NCBI RefSeq assembly: GCF_001954275.1 | Contig: NZ_MBEU01000017.1 | Location: 62,001 to 126,000, forward strand | DNA length: 64,000 nucleotides | Direction of reading: 5' to 3' | Source of the DNA: Mycobacterium sp. IS-836 | GTDB taxonomy: Bacteria > Actinomycetota > Actinomycetes > Mycobacteriales > Mycobacteriaceae | Shown: positions 16,764 through 25,124 of the stretch, piece by piece | How the letters are laid out: each line of letters begins with the position of its first letter | How positions within the stretch are numbered: position 1 is the stretch's first letter | Notes under the pieces: model-generated | The model's input: the letters and a program-made list of their open reading frames with translations, nothing else | The model's database searches: none | Told to the model about the DNA's origin: nothing | Made by a program: the position numbers and the translations under genes

Positions 16764-18230
16764 TCAGCCCTTGGCGGCCGAGCGGCCAGCCCGGCGGCCG
16801 TAGAAGCTGCCGTCGCCGAGCGAGATCCCGCTGGCGTAACCCCACGCGGCGAGACCCGCGGTCGAACGCCCCGCGGCGAAGAGGCCGGGTATGGGCTCAC
16901 CGCTGACGTGCAGCACCTCGGCGTCCAACGTGGTACTCAGGCCGCCCAGGGTGAAGCCGCCAGTGCTCTCGCGCAGGTCGATCGCGCCGACCGGGCAGCC
17001 GATCGGCTTCACCCATTCCGGCTTCTTGTGCAGCAGCGGATCCTCGCCCCTGGCGGCCCCGTCGTTGTAGGCGGCGACGGTCGCCTGCAGCGAACCGGGC
17101 GTCAGCCCCATGTCGCGTTCCAGGTCGGCGACGCTGTCGGCCACCCACGTCGCCGGCCGCAACATGAACTTCGGTGACCACGACGCCATCGCCTCCTCCT
17201 GAGCGTCGCCGTCGATGATCAGGTAGGCGGTGTTGTCCTGCTGATACAGCGTGAGCTGCCCGATCCGGCCCGGGTAGGTGTCCTCGGTGACGTAGCGCTG
17301 GCCCCGGCCGTTGACCAGGATTCCGCGCACCAGCTGTTGCGGATCGATGAAGATCGCGACCTCGGTGGCGTCCATGTGGGCCAGGTCGGCGCCCAGGGCC
17401 TGCGCCATCCGGATCGCCTGGCCGTCGTGCTGCTCGATCGACGCCGCCGGGCGGCCGGCGATCCGCGGGGCGTAGCGCATCACCATCGCGTCGTTGTAGG
17501 CGAAGCTGCCCGTCGCGAGGACCACGCCCGAGCGCGCCCGCAACGCCATCTCGGTGCCGTATTGCCGGGCGCGCAGGCCGACCACCCGCCCGTCGGATTC
17601 GACGATCAGCGACTGCACCCGCACGTCGTAAAGGGCGCGCGCGCCGGCCGCGGTCGCGGTTTCGACGAGCGGCTTCATCAGCATGTAGCCGGCGCTTGCC
17701 TCACCCTGCTTCTTGTTCGACATCTGCGGGACATGACCGCGCGGGGCTGGGGTGGCAATGGTGTTGAACGGGTAGGCGTTTTCGCCGCCGCTATACATCA
17801 GGCCCTGGTCGCCCATCGGTTCCCAGCCGGGCTCGGAGAAGAACTCCGCCTTGAACGGCACGCCGCAGCCGACCAGCCAGTCGAAATGGGCGACACTGCC
17901 GGCGCAATAGTCGGCGATCCGGTCCCCGTCGGCGCCGGGCCCCATCGCGACGTTGAGAAACGCCGCCATGTTCTCGACGGAATCGTCGAAGCCGCAAGCC
18001 TTTTGCAGCGCCGTACCACCGCCGAGGTAGATGAACCCGCCCGCCATCGCCGCCGCGCCGCCCCACGAGCCGGTGCGCTCCAGCACCAGGACGTCGGCGC
18101 CGGAGCGGGCCGCTTCGACCGCCGCGGCGGCGCCGGCCACCCCGTAGCCGGCGATGACGACGTCGGCCTCGTCGTCCCACGAGGCGATCGACGCGGCGGG
18201 AATGGGTGTGATGTCGGTGTCGGGCGTCAT
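16764..18230 (-). CDS. KstD/fumarate-reductase-type FAD dehydrogenase
   Basis: A 488-residue flavoprotein with GYGVAG (28-33), VLERTG and SWGGAAAMAGG at the N-terminus, VVLATGSFAYND in mid-protein, and a C-terminal FAD segment GLFAAGRSTAGLAAWGYASGISLGDG. It belongs to the FAD-binding 2 family with fumarate reductase and ketosteroid dehydrogenases, but lacks the KstD TYPGAG motif, so the double-bond chemistry may differ. ATG at 18230 overlaps the stop of the dioxygenase gene (ATGA). Last gene of its operon, before a terminator. Confidence 0.88.
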   Translation of the reverse strand: MTPDTDITPIPAASIASWDDEADVVIAGYGVAGAAAAVEAARSGADVLVLERTGSWGGAAAMAGGFIYLGGGTALQKACGFDDSVENMAAFLNVAMGPGADGDRIADYCAGSVAHFDWLVGCGVPFKAEFFSEPGWEPMGDQGLMYSGGENAYPFNTIATPAPRGHVPQMSNKKQGEASAGYMLMKPLVETATAAGARALYDVRVQSLIVESDGRVVGLRARQYGTEMALRARSGVVLATGSFAYNDAMVMRYAPRIAGRPAASIEQHDGQAIRMAQALGADLAHMDATEVAIFIDPQQLVRGILVNGRGQRYVTEDTYPGRIGQLTLYQQDNTAYLIIDGDAQEEAMASWSPKFMLRPATWVADSVADLERDMGLTPGSLQATVAAYNDGAARGEDPLLHKKPEWVKPIGCPVGAIDLRESTGGFTLGGLSTTLDAEVLHVSGEPIPGLFAAGRSTAGLAAWGYASGISLGDGSFYGRRAGRSAAKG

Positions 18231-19150
18231 AACCGCATCGCCGCGGGCATCTCGCCGACCCACTGGTGACCCCAGTAGCTGTCGGCGGTGATTTCCTCTG
18301 CGGTGTAATAGGTTTCGTCGACCCGCATGCCGTCGGTGCCGAATTCGATGTCCCAGTCGCCGGGCGCGCGGACGTAGAAGGAGATCATCTTGTCGTTGGT
18401 GTGGCGTCCCAGTGTGGACGACAGCTGGAATCCCTCGGCGTTCACGCGATCCAGCGCCTGGCCCACCGCGTCGAGGGTGTCGACTTCGACCATGATGTGC
18501 ACGAGCCGCGGGTCGCGCTGATGTGCGGCCGGGACGATCGCCATGCTGTGGTGTCGTTCGTTGATGCCCAGGAAGCGAACCCGCACCGGCCCGAACTCTT
18601 TCGGCAGCGGCACCCGGAACGCGCCACGGGAACGGAAACCCAGCACGTCGGTGTAGAAGTCGAACAGCCCGTTGGGATCCATGGCCGGCACGACGACATG
18701 CCCCAGCCCCTGATCGCCGGTGACGAATTTCGCGCCGAACGGGGTGACGACCGGGCTGTGGTCGAGCACCGCCCCGTGAAACACCTCGAGCGTGGTTCCG
18801 GCCGGGTCCTCGAACGTGAGCACCTCTTCCACGCGACGCGCCTCCGCCTCGTCGGTGGACAGCTGTTTGAACGCAACCCCGGCGCCATCGAGGGTGGCCT
18901 TGACCCGCTGCAGCGCCTGGTGGTCGCGCACTTCCCAGCCGACGGTGAGCACCCGGTCGGTGTCACCGGGCAGCACGATCAGCCGGGCTGCCCGCTCGTC
19001 CATGCGCAGATACAGCGCGGACGCGTCGGGGCCTCCTCCTTTTGGTGGGGAGCCTTCCGCGAATCCGAGGACGCCGAAGGCGAATTGCCGCCAGCGATCG
19101 ATATCATTGGTCGAAATAGTAATGTAGCCAAGGCTTTTCAGGTCGCTCAT
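18227..19150 (-). CDS. hsaC: Type I extradiol dioxygenase (HsaC-like)
   Basis: A 307-residue two-module vicinal-oxygen-chelate protein. His151 (GLGHVVV), His218 (LVHIMVE) and Glu269 (WDIEFG) form the iron site expected for BphC/HsaC enzymes, and TLGRHTND supplies the second-shell His. It would cleave a catechol ring next to its hydroxyls (meta cleavage), as HsaC does on 3,4-dihydroxy-secosteroid. Residues 34-40 (SPPKGGG) look like a short insertion relative to HsaC as I remember it. GGAGAA precedes ATG 19150 by eight bases. A paralogue rather than necessarily the cholesterol enzyme. Confidence 0.88.
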   Translation of the reverse strand: MSDLKSLGYITISTNDIDRWRQFAFGVLGFAEGSPPKGGGPDASALYLRMDERAARLIVLPGDTDRVLTVGWEVRDHQALQRVKATLDGAGVAFKQLSTDEAEARRVEEVLTFEDPAGTTLEVFHGAVLDHSPVVTPFGAKFVTGDQGLGHVVVPAMDPNGLFDFYTDVLGFRSRGAFRVPLPKEFGPVRVRFLGINERHHSMAIVPAAHQRDPRLVHIMVEVDTLDAVGQALDRVNAEGFQLSSTLGRHTNDKMISFYVRAPGDWDIEFGTDGMRVDETYYTAEEITADSYWGHQWVGEMPAAMRL

Positions 19151-19164
19151 GGTGAAGCGTTCTC

Positions 19165-20349
19165 CTAAATCAAGGCTCGCAGTGGACCTTCCGGTGGATC
19201 GATGCCCAGCGAGCTCAGCGCCGACGCGTGGTAGGTGGTGCCGGGGACGTGGATAGCGTGCAGGTGGCCGACATGCACGTCCCGCCAGTACCGCTGCAGC
19301 GGCTTGTCCATCCGCGCCGCGTTGCCGCCCGAGCGGGCGAAGATCTCGTCGACCGCCGACACCGCGCGCCACACCGCGCGAACCTGCGTGCGCCGACCGG
19401 CCGCGCGGTCCGCGAACGACACCTCCTTGCCGGCGGCAACCATGTCGTAGATGCGATCGGCGTTGGCCAGCAGCTCCTGGCGCGCGGCGTTGATGTCGGC
19501 CGCCGCCTCGCCGATGGCGTGCATGACGTAGGGGTCGTCCTTGATCGCCGTTCCCGTGGCTCCGACACGCTCCCGCTGGTAGTCCAGGTGGGCGGCGAGC
19601 GCTCCCTCGGCGATGCCGATGGTCGCCGCAGAAATGCCCAGCGGGAACATCGTCGACCACGGCATCAGGTACAGCGGCTCGGTCATGCCCGCCTCGCGCT
19701 GGGCGGTGCCGTCCATCACCTTCGTCGCGTCCATGGTCCGGTAGGTCGGGACGAACGCGTCCTTGACGATGACGTCCTTGGAGCCGGTTCCGCGCAGCCC
19801 CACCACATTCCACGAGTCCTCGACGATCTCGTAATCCTTGCGCGGCAGGACCATGTGGAGCATCTGCGGCGGCATCAGCGGGATGCCCTTCTCGTCGCCG
19901 AGCATCGCCCCGAGGATGATCCAGTCGCAGTGGTCGGTGCCCGAGCTGAACTGCCAGCGGCCGTTGAAGATGTAGCCGCCGTCGACGGGCTTGGCCACAC
20001 CCTGCGGCGCGTACGGGGAGGCCATCCACGTGTCGACGTCCTCTGCCCAGATTTCCGCGGAGACTTTCGGATCGGCATAGGCCAACTGGTAGGGATGCAC
20101 ACCAACCACGCCGACGATCCAGCCGGCGGCTGGATCCAGCGCCGCAGTGGCCATCGTCGTCTCAGCGAACTCGCGGGGGTGGACCTCGAAGCCCTGGTAT
20201 TGCTTGGTCTGCAGCAGCCGGATCAGGCCGGCACCTTTCATCAGCTTGACGGTGTCGTCGGTGAGGCGGCCAATCCGTTCGGCTTCGGCGGCCTGGTCCC
20301 GCAACTGATCGGCCATGGCAACTACCTGGTCGAGTACCCGCTCGCTCAT
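19165..20349 (-). CDS. hsaA: Flavin-dependent phenol hydroxylase (HsaA-like)
   Basis: A 394-residue protein of the acyl-CoA-dehydrogenase fold group D monooxygenases, the same length as M. tuberculosis HsaA. Shared blocks include AAGWIVGVVGVH, SSYAP-like SPYAPQG, FSSGTDHCDW and VVGLRGTGSKDV, and the C-terminal YWRDVHVGHLHA. HsaA hydroxylates a secosteroid phenol to the catechol that HsaC cleaves, using reduced flavin from HsaB. No HsaB reductase gene is in the window. AGGA lies eight bases before ATG 20349; 14 bases separate it from the dioxygenase gene. Confidence 0.9.
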   Translation of the reverse strand: MSERVLDQVVAMADQLRDQAAEAERIGRLTDDTVKLMKGAGLIRLLQTKQYQGFEVHPREFAETTMATAALDPAAGWIVGVVGVHPYQLAYADPKVSAEIWAEDVDTWMASPYAPQGVAKPVDGGYIFNGRWQFSSGTDHCDWIILGAMLGDEKGIPLMPPQMLHMVLPRKDYEIVEDSWNVVGLRGTGSKDVIVKDAFVPTYRTMDATKVMDGTAQREAGMTEPLYLMPWSTMFPLGISAATIGIAEGALAAHLDYQRERVGATGTAIKDDPYVMHAIGEAAADINAARQELLANADRIYDMVAAGKEVSFADRAAGRRTQVRAVWRAVSAVDEIFARSGGNAARMDKPLQRYWRDVHVGHLHAIHVPGTTYHASALSSLGIDPPEGPLRALI

Positions 20350-20441
20350 ATCGTTCGTCCTAACGTGTGGGGGCGTAGTAATGGTCTACCGCAGTCCGCG
20401 CCGAACCCGAAGGCAATCCCGGTGAGCGGACGCAATCGCGG

Positions 20442-20720
20442 TCAAAACTTGATGTGGAGATGGTCGCTGGCCGGCCTGGCCTGACACGCGAGAATCAGAC
20501 CGCCGCGCAGGTCGTCGGCTTCCAGGAGGTCGCACGCCGCCATGACGGTCTCGCCCGCGACGACGGTGGCCACACACGAACCGCAGCGGCCCTCCCGGCA
20601 CGAGTGGGGCGCGTCGATGCCCGCATCGAGCAACAGGTCGACCAGGGTCTGACTACGGGGCCAACGCAAACGATGTCGCTGACCATCCAGCTCCACTTCG
20701 ACATGAGCAACTTCCGACAT
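20442..20720 (-). CDS. Stand-alone plant-type 2Fe-2S ferredoxin
   Basis: A 92-residue ferredoxin with ligands in CREGRCGSC and a fourth Cys in LACQARP near the C-terminus; it resembles the C-terminal domain of KshB-like reductases without the flavin part. It would pass electrons to an oxygenase, with kshA or the HxD...H protein as candidates. ATG at 20720 is preferred because upstream codons are unconserved. It is first in the operon, 92 bases ahead of the hsaA-like gene, and divergent from the second Baeyer-Villiger gene. Confidence 0.88.
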   Translation of the reverse strand: MSEVAHVEVELDGQRHRLRWPRSQTLVDLLLDAGIDAPHSCREGRCGSCVATVVAGETVMAACDLLEADDLRGGLILACQARPASDHLHIKF

Positions 20721-20850
20721 GAGCCGATGGTCTGCGATATGCGGCGGGGGGCGGGTGCGCGCGCCCGGTGGTCGGGAAAACTCGGCCGGAGCGTCCGTTG
20801 ACCGGGAAGGGGAACCGCGCGCGACGACTAAGGCCCTACCGTGGCTGCCT

Positions 20851-22467
20851 GTGACCAATCCCGGCCAGCAGCCTCTCGACGTACTAGTGGTCGGCGCGGG
20901 GTTCGCCGGTCTGTACGCCCTACACAAGCTGCGCAGCCAAGGTCTGTCGGTGCGGGTGCTCGAAGCCGCACCCGAGGTGGGCGGGACCTGGTACTACAAC
21001 CGCTATCCGGGCGCGCGCTGCGACGTCGAGAGTGTCGACTACTGCTACTCGTTCTCCGACGAACTGCAGCAGGAATGGAACTGGACCGAAAAGTATGCCA
21101 CCCAGGCCGAGATCCTCGCCTACCTGAACTGGGTCGCCGACAAACTGGACCTGCGCCGCGACATCGCCCTGAACACCCGCGTCGTGTCGGCGGTGCTGGA
21201 TGAGGCCGCGTTGCGCTGGACAGTCACCACCGACGGCGGGCAGGCGCTCTCGGCGCGGTTTTGTCTCATGGCAACCGGCCCGTTGTCGGCTGCGCTCACG
21301 CCGACCTTCGATGGCTTGGACAAATTTGCCGGCCAGATCTACCACACCGCCCAATGGCCCCACGATCCCGTCGACTTCACCGGCAAGCGGGTCGCGGTCA
21401 TCGGCACCGGATCCTCCGGAATTCAGTCGATTCCAATTATCGCCGAGCAGGCATCCCACCTCTATGTCTTCCAGCGGAGCCCCAATTACAGTGTCCCGGC
21501 GGGCAACAAGCCGTTGTCGGCCAAAGAGCTCGACGACATCAAGGCCGGCTACGCGAAGCGGCGCAGGCTGTCGTGGCGCAGCGGCGGTGGCTCGCCGCAC
21601 ATCACCGCCCCGAAGCCGACGATGGAGTGCACGCCAGAAGAGCGTCGAGCGGCGTTCGAAAAGCGATGGCAGCTGGGTGGCGTGCTGTTCTCGAAGACAT
21701 TCCCCGACCAGATGATCGATCTGGCGGCCAATGACGAGGCCCGAAAGTTCTACGAGGAAAAGATCCGGGCCGTCATCGACGATCCCGCGGTCGCCGACAT
21801 GCTGATTCCCAATGACCACCCGATCGGCACCAAGCGAATCTGCACCGACAGCAACTACTTTCAGACCTTCAATCGGACCAACGTGTCGCTGGTCAGCGTG
21901 CGCGCCACTCCGATCGAATCCGTCGACGCGACCGGGATCAACACCACCGAGGCCCGGTACGACGTCGACATGATCGTTCTGGCAACGGGTTTCGACGCTA
22001 TGACCGGGGCGCTGGGCAAGATCGACATCGTCGGACGCGGCGGTGTGGCCCTACGTGACGACTGGGCGCACGGACCTCGCACCTATCTGGGGTTGGGCGT
22101 GGACGGCTTTCCCAATCTGTTTTTGATCTCCGGCCCGGGAGCACCCGCCGTCCTGGCGAACATGGTGCTACACGCGGAAGCTCAGGTGAACTGGATTGCT
22201 GAGGCCATCACCTACCTGGATAACCATGACTACGCCGCGATCGAAGCCACCGTGGACAGCGTGGACGGCTGGGTCGCCGAATGCTCCCGGCGCGCCGAGA
22301 CGACGCTGTTCACCAAGGCGAACTCCTGGTACATGGGCGCGAACGTACCGGGAAAGCCAAGGGGTTTCATGCTGTTCGTCGGGGGCTTCGCGACCTACAA
22401 CGACATCTGCGCCGACGTCGCCGACTCCGGCTACCGCGGATTCGACCTGATCAAGATGCCGCAATGA
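20851..22467 (+). CDS. Class I Baeyer-Villiger monooxygenase
   Basis: A 538-residue enzyme of cyclohexanone-monooxygenase length. FAD motif GAGFAG (15-20), GGTWYYNRYPGARCD, fingerprint FAGQIYHTAQWP (159-170) and NADPH motif GTGSSG are all in place, as is the late ATGFD. It turns a cyclic or side-chain ketone into a lactone or ester. GTG at 20851 begins the conserved sequence; the open frame upstream overlaps the ferredoxin gene and is not credible. It overlaps the next SDR by four bases. It complements the longer monooxygenase at 10627 and may act on another ketone of the same molecule. Confidence 0.93.
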   Translation: MTNPGQQPLDVLVVGAGFAGLYALHKLRSQGLSVRVLEAAPEVGGTWYYNRYPGARCDVESVDYCYSFSDELQQEWNWTEKYATQAEILAYLNWVADKLDLRRDIALNTRVVSAVLDEAALRWTVTTDGGQALSARFCLMATGPLSAALTPTFDGLDKFAGQIYHTAQWPHDPVDFTGKRVAVIGTGSSGIQSIPIIAEQASHLYVFQRSPNYSVPAGNKPLSAKELDDIKAGYAKRRRLSWRSGGGSPHITAPKPTMECTPEERRAAFEKRWQLGGVLFSKTFPDQMIDLAANDEARKFYEEKIRAVIDDPAVADMLIPNDHPIGTKRICTDSNYFQTFNRTNVSLVSVRATPIESVDATGINTTEARYDVDMIVLATGFDAMTGALGKIDIVGRGGVALRDDWAHGPRTYLGLGVDGFPNLFLISGPGAPAVLANMVLHAEAQVNWIAEAITYLDNHDYAAIEATVDSVDGWVAECSRRAETTLFTKANSWYMGANVPGKPRGFMLFVGGFATYNDICADVADSGYRGFDLIKMPQ

Positions 22468-23267
22468 CAGGACTGGTTGACAAAGTCGTGCTGGTAACCG
22501 GCGCCGCCCGCGGCAGCGGACGCGTGCATTGCGAGCGGTTCGCCGACGAGGGCGCCAACGTGATCGCGCTGGACGGGCAGGCGGCCGCAGGCGAATTGAG
22601 CGATACCGCAAGGGAAGTCGAAAATAGGGGCCGGCGCTGCGTGGCCGGCGTGGCCGATGTCAGCGACCTCGAAGCGATGACGGCCGCGATCGATCACGGC
22701 GTCGCCGAGCTGGGTCGGCTTGACGTGATCGTCGCCAACGCCGGAATCCACCTCCCCGGCGCGCCCTCGTGGGAACTGGACCCCCGGGACTGGCAGCGCA
22801 CACTCGACGTCAACCTCACCGGCGTATGGCACACCGTCAAGGCGGCTGTGCCGCACATGGGGGAGGGCGGCGGCTCCATCGTGATCATCAGTTCCACCAA
22901 CGGGATTCGCGGCACGACCAACACCGTCCACTACACCGCCAGTAAGCACGCGGTGGTGGGCCTGGCACGCACCCTGGCCAACGAACTCGGGCCGCGCAGC
23001 ATCCGGGTCAACACCGTCCATCCCGGCGCGGTCGCAACAACCACGCTGCTCAACCAGGCGACGTTCAAGCGCCTGCGGCCCGATCTGGAGAACCCCACGG
23101 CGGCCGATGCAGCCGAGGTGCTCGAGGCGCGCAACCTGCTGCCGGTGCCGTGGCTGGAACCGGTCGACGTGGCCAACGCCGTGGTGTTCTTGGCCTCCGA
23201 CGAGGCTCGCTACATCACGGGTACCCAGCTCGTCGTCGACGCAGGCCTGACGCAGAAGACGACGTGA
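22464..23267 (+). CDS. Mycofactocin-type short-chain dehydrogenase
   Basis: A 267-residue SDR with TGAARGSG (12-19), Asp37, ANAG, Ser143 or Ser144, Tyr157 and Lys161. The block NLLPVPWLEPVDVANAVVFL and the ending GTQLVVDAG are characteristic of the SDR group that keeps a bound NAD and relies on the redox peptide mycofactocin. Coupled to the Baeyer-Villiger gene (ATGA) and to the next SDR (GTGA). Likely oxidises an alcohol to the ketone used by the monooxygenase. The mycofactocin link is by family pattern. Confidence 0.88.
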   Translation: MTGLVDKVVLVTGAARGSGRVHCERFADEGANVIALDGQAAAGELSDTAREVENRGRRCVAGVADVSDLEAMTAAIDHGVAELGRLDVIVANAGIHLPGAPSWELDPRDWQRTLDVNLTGVWHTVKAAVPHMGEGGGSIVIISSTNGIRGTTNTVHYTASKHAVVGLARTLANELGPRSIRVNTVHPGAVATTTLLNQATFKRLRPDLENPTAADAAEVLEARNLLPVPWLEPVDVANAVVFLASDEARYITGTQLVVDAGLTQKTT

Positions 23268-24097
23268 AAGGGCGGCTTGCCGGGAAGGTCGCCCTGATCA
23301 CCGGCGCGGCGCGGGGGATCGGGCGCGCGCAAGCCGTGCGCTTCGCGCAGGAGGGCGCCGATATCGTGGCGCTCGACGTGTGCGGACCGGTCGATACGGT
23401 GGTGATCCCGCACAGCACGCCCGCCGACCTCGACAGCACGGCCGCCCTGGTCACCGAAGCCGGTGCCCGCGTGCACACGGAGATCGTCGACGTGCGGGAC
23501 CTCGCCGGCATGCAGGCCGCCACCGATCACGGCGTCGAGCGGTTCGGCGGACTGGACGTGGTGTGTGCAACCGCGGGAATCACCTCTCGCGGCATGGCGG
23601 TCGATCTGAACGAAACCGCGTGGCACGCCATGCTGGACGTCAACCTCACCGGCGTGTGGCATACGTGCCGGGCCGGGGCGCCGCACCTGATCGCGCGCGG
23701 CGCCGGGGCTCTGGTCCTGACGAACTCGATCGCCGGATTGCGTGGCTTAGTCGGTGTCGCGCACTACACCGCCGCCAAGCACGGTGTGGTCGGTCTGATG
23801 CGCAGCCTTGCGATCGAGCTTGCGCCGCACAATGTTCGGGTCAACTGCGTCCATCCGACGAATGTCGACACTCCGATGATCCAGAACGACGCCGTTAGGA
23901 GCGCGTTTCGCCCGGACTTGGACCGGCCGCCCACGCGTGCCGAGTTCGCCGAGGCGGCTCGCGGCATGAACATGCTCGCGGTGCCGTGGATAGATCCGAT
24001 GGACGTCGCCAACGCCGCGCTGTTCCTGGCCTCCGATGAGGCGCGGTACATCACCGCGGTGACCCTGCCCGTCGATGCTGGCGCCACCCAGCGATGA
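23264..24097 (+). CDS. Mycofactocin-type short-chain dehydrogenase
   Basis: A 277-residue SDR with TGAARGIG (13-20), Asp38, a TAG variant of NNAG (CATAG), Ser155, Tyr168 and Lys172. Like its upstream neighbour it carries NMLAVPWIDPMDVANAALFL and ends TLPVDAGATQR, marks of the mycofactocin-linked group. GTG at 23264 overlaps the preceding stop. The pair probably arose by duplication but differ enough to handle different hydroxyls. Ends 15 bases from the convergent hydrolase. Confidence 0.88.
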   Translation: MKGRLAGKVALITGAARGIGRAQAVRFAQEGADIVALDVCGPVDTVVIPHSTPADLDSTAALVTEAGARVHTEIVDVRDLAGMQAATDHGVERFGGLDVVCATAGITSRGMAVDLNETAWHAMLDVNLTGVWHTCRAGAPHLIARGAGALVLTNSIAGLRGLVGVAHYTAAKHGVVGLMRSLAIELAPHNVRVNCVHPTNVDTPMIQNDAVRSAFRPDLDRPPTRAEFAEAARGMNMLAVPWIDPMDVANAALFLASDEARYITAVTLPVDAGATQR

Positions 24098-24112
24098 GGG
24101 ATTGACGGGCAG

Positions 24113-24991
24113 TTAGCCGTTCTCTCGCGACAGGAACGCCAGGACCGTACTTTCGAACGCTTCCTTGGCTTCGATCATCGCCCAGTGCCCTGAGTTGGGG
24201 AATATGTGAAGTTCCGCGTTGGGAATGGTGCGCATGGGGATCAGCGCCATGTCGGGCGGGCTCACCCTGTCGTCTCGGCCCCATGTCAGCAGGGTTGGCA
24301 CCGTCAGCTTGTGCATGACGGCCCACGGCATCGGCCGGTCGGACGCCGCCATGGCGGAGTTCATCCCGGCGAACGCCGCCTTGCCGTACATGCGGCGCGC
24401 GGCGTCCAGCGTCGCGGGATCGGTGGCTAGCGACCAGCGTTCCTCGATCAGCTCATCGGTGACCAACGACTGGTCGTACACCATCGATTTCAGCCAGTCG
24501 ACGAGCCGCTGCCGGGTGGGGTCTTCGACGAATTCCTGCAACAGCCGGATGCCCTCGCTGGGGCTGGGGCTGAAGATGTTTGTCCCGATGCCGCCGATCG
24601 TGACGAGCCGACCGACGCGATCGGGATTGGCGATGGCGAAATTGATGCCGACACCGCCGCCCATCGAGTTGCCTACGATGTGCACTCTGTCGACGCCCAG
24701 CGCGTCCAGGAAAGGCGACACGGTGCCGAACGCCGTCACCATCGGGTGGCCGCCGAAGTCGTCGCTGACCCCGAAGCCGGGAAATTCCAGGATCACGCAG
24801 CGGAAGCGCTCGGCGAAGGTGGGCAGTACCCCGCGAAAGTTGCGCCACCCGGTGACGCCGGGCCCGGAGCCATGCAGGAACAGCAACACCGGGCCGGACT
24901 CGGGGCCGCAGTCGTAGTAGCGCAATGCGCCCTTCGGCGTGCTGATCTCGCGCAGGTCGTGCTCGACGGTCGTCTCAGGAGTCTTGGCCAC
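24113..24991 (-). CDS. hsaD: Meta-cleavage product hydrolase (HsaD-like)
   Basis: A 292-residue alpha/beta hydrolase nearly identical in length to HsaD. Catalytic Ser109 lies in GNSMGG, Asp240 or Asp241 in GRDDRVSP and His269 in SGHW; LHGSGPGVTGW supplies the oxyanion region and FSPSPSEG the lid start seen in HsaD. It would split the C-C bond of the ring-opened product of the HsaC-like enzyme. It stands 3.4 kb from the hsaA/hsaC pair on the same strand, behind a SnoaL-like gene. Confidence 0.88.
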   Translation of the reverse strand: MAKTPETTVEHDLREISTPKGALRYYDCGPESGPVLLFLHGSGPGVTGWRNFRGVLPTFAERFRCVILEFPGFGVSDDFGGHPMVTAFGTVSPFLDALGVDRVHIVGNSMGGGVGINFAIANPDRVGRLVTIGGIGTNIFSPSPSEGIRLLQEFVEDPTRQRLVDWLKSMVYDQSLVTDELIEERWSLATDPATLDAARRMYGKAAFAGMNSAMAASDRPMPWAVMHKLTVPTLLTWGRDDRVSPPDMALIPMRTIPNAELHIFPNSGHWAMIEAKEAFESTVLAFLSRENG

Positions 24992-25071
24992 GAGGTCACC
25001 CTGCCACGTCGCCGCGCCGGGCGGGAGCGGTGGTTCCGCTGATCGGTCAGCGCCTTGGCGTTTCGGTGCCC

Positions 25072-25124
25072 AACGTGTAACTGCTGCGACGACCCGCCGA
25101 CGCCGGTCGCACTGATTACACGTT
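25072..25124. terminator. Long hairpin straddling the end of the SnoaL gene
   Basis: AACGTGTAA at 25072-25080 and its exact complement at 25116-25124 form a 9-bp outer stem; an inner imperfect stem (GCGACC with GGTCG) lies between. On the minus strand the first arm is the last two codons plus stop of the SnoaL gene, so the hairpin folds directly at the stop. There is no T run. It may be a terminator or attenuator before the hsaD-like gene. Confidence 0.4.

Noticed and set aside
20721..20850. Possible operator in the ferredoxin/BVMO divergent gap (CCCGGT ... ACCGGG)
   Set aside because: Six-base GC-rich arms about 40 bases apart carry too little information to claim a site.
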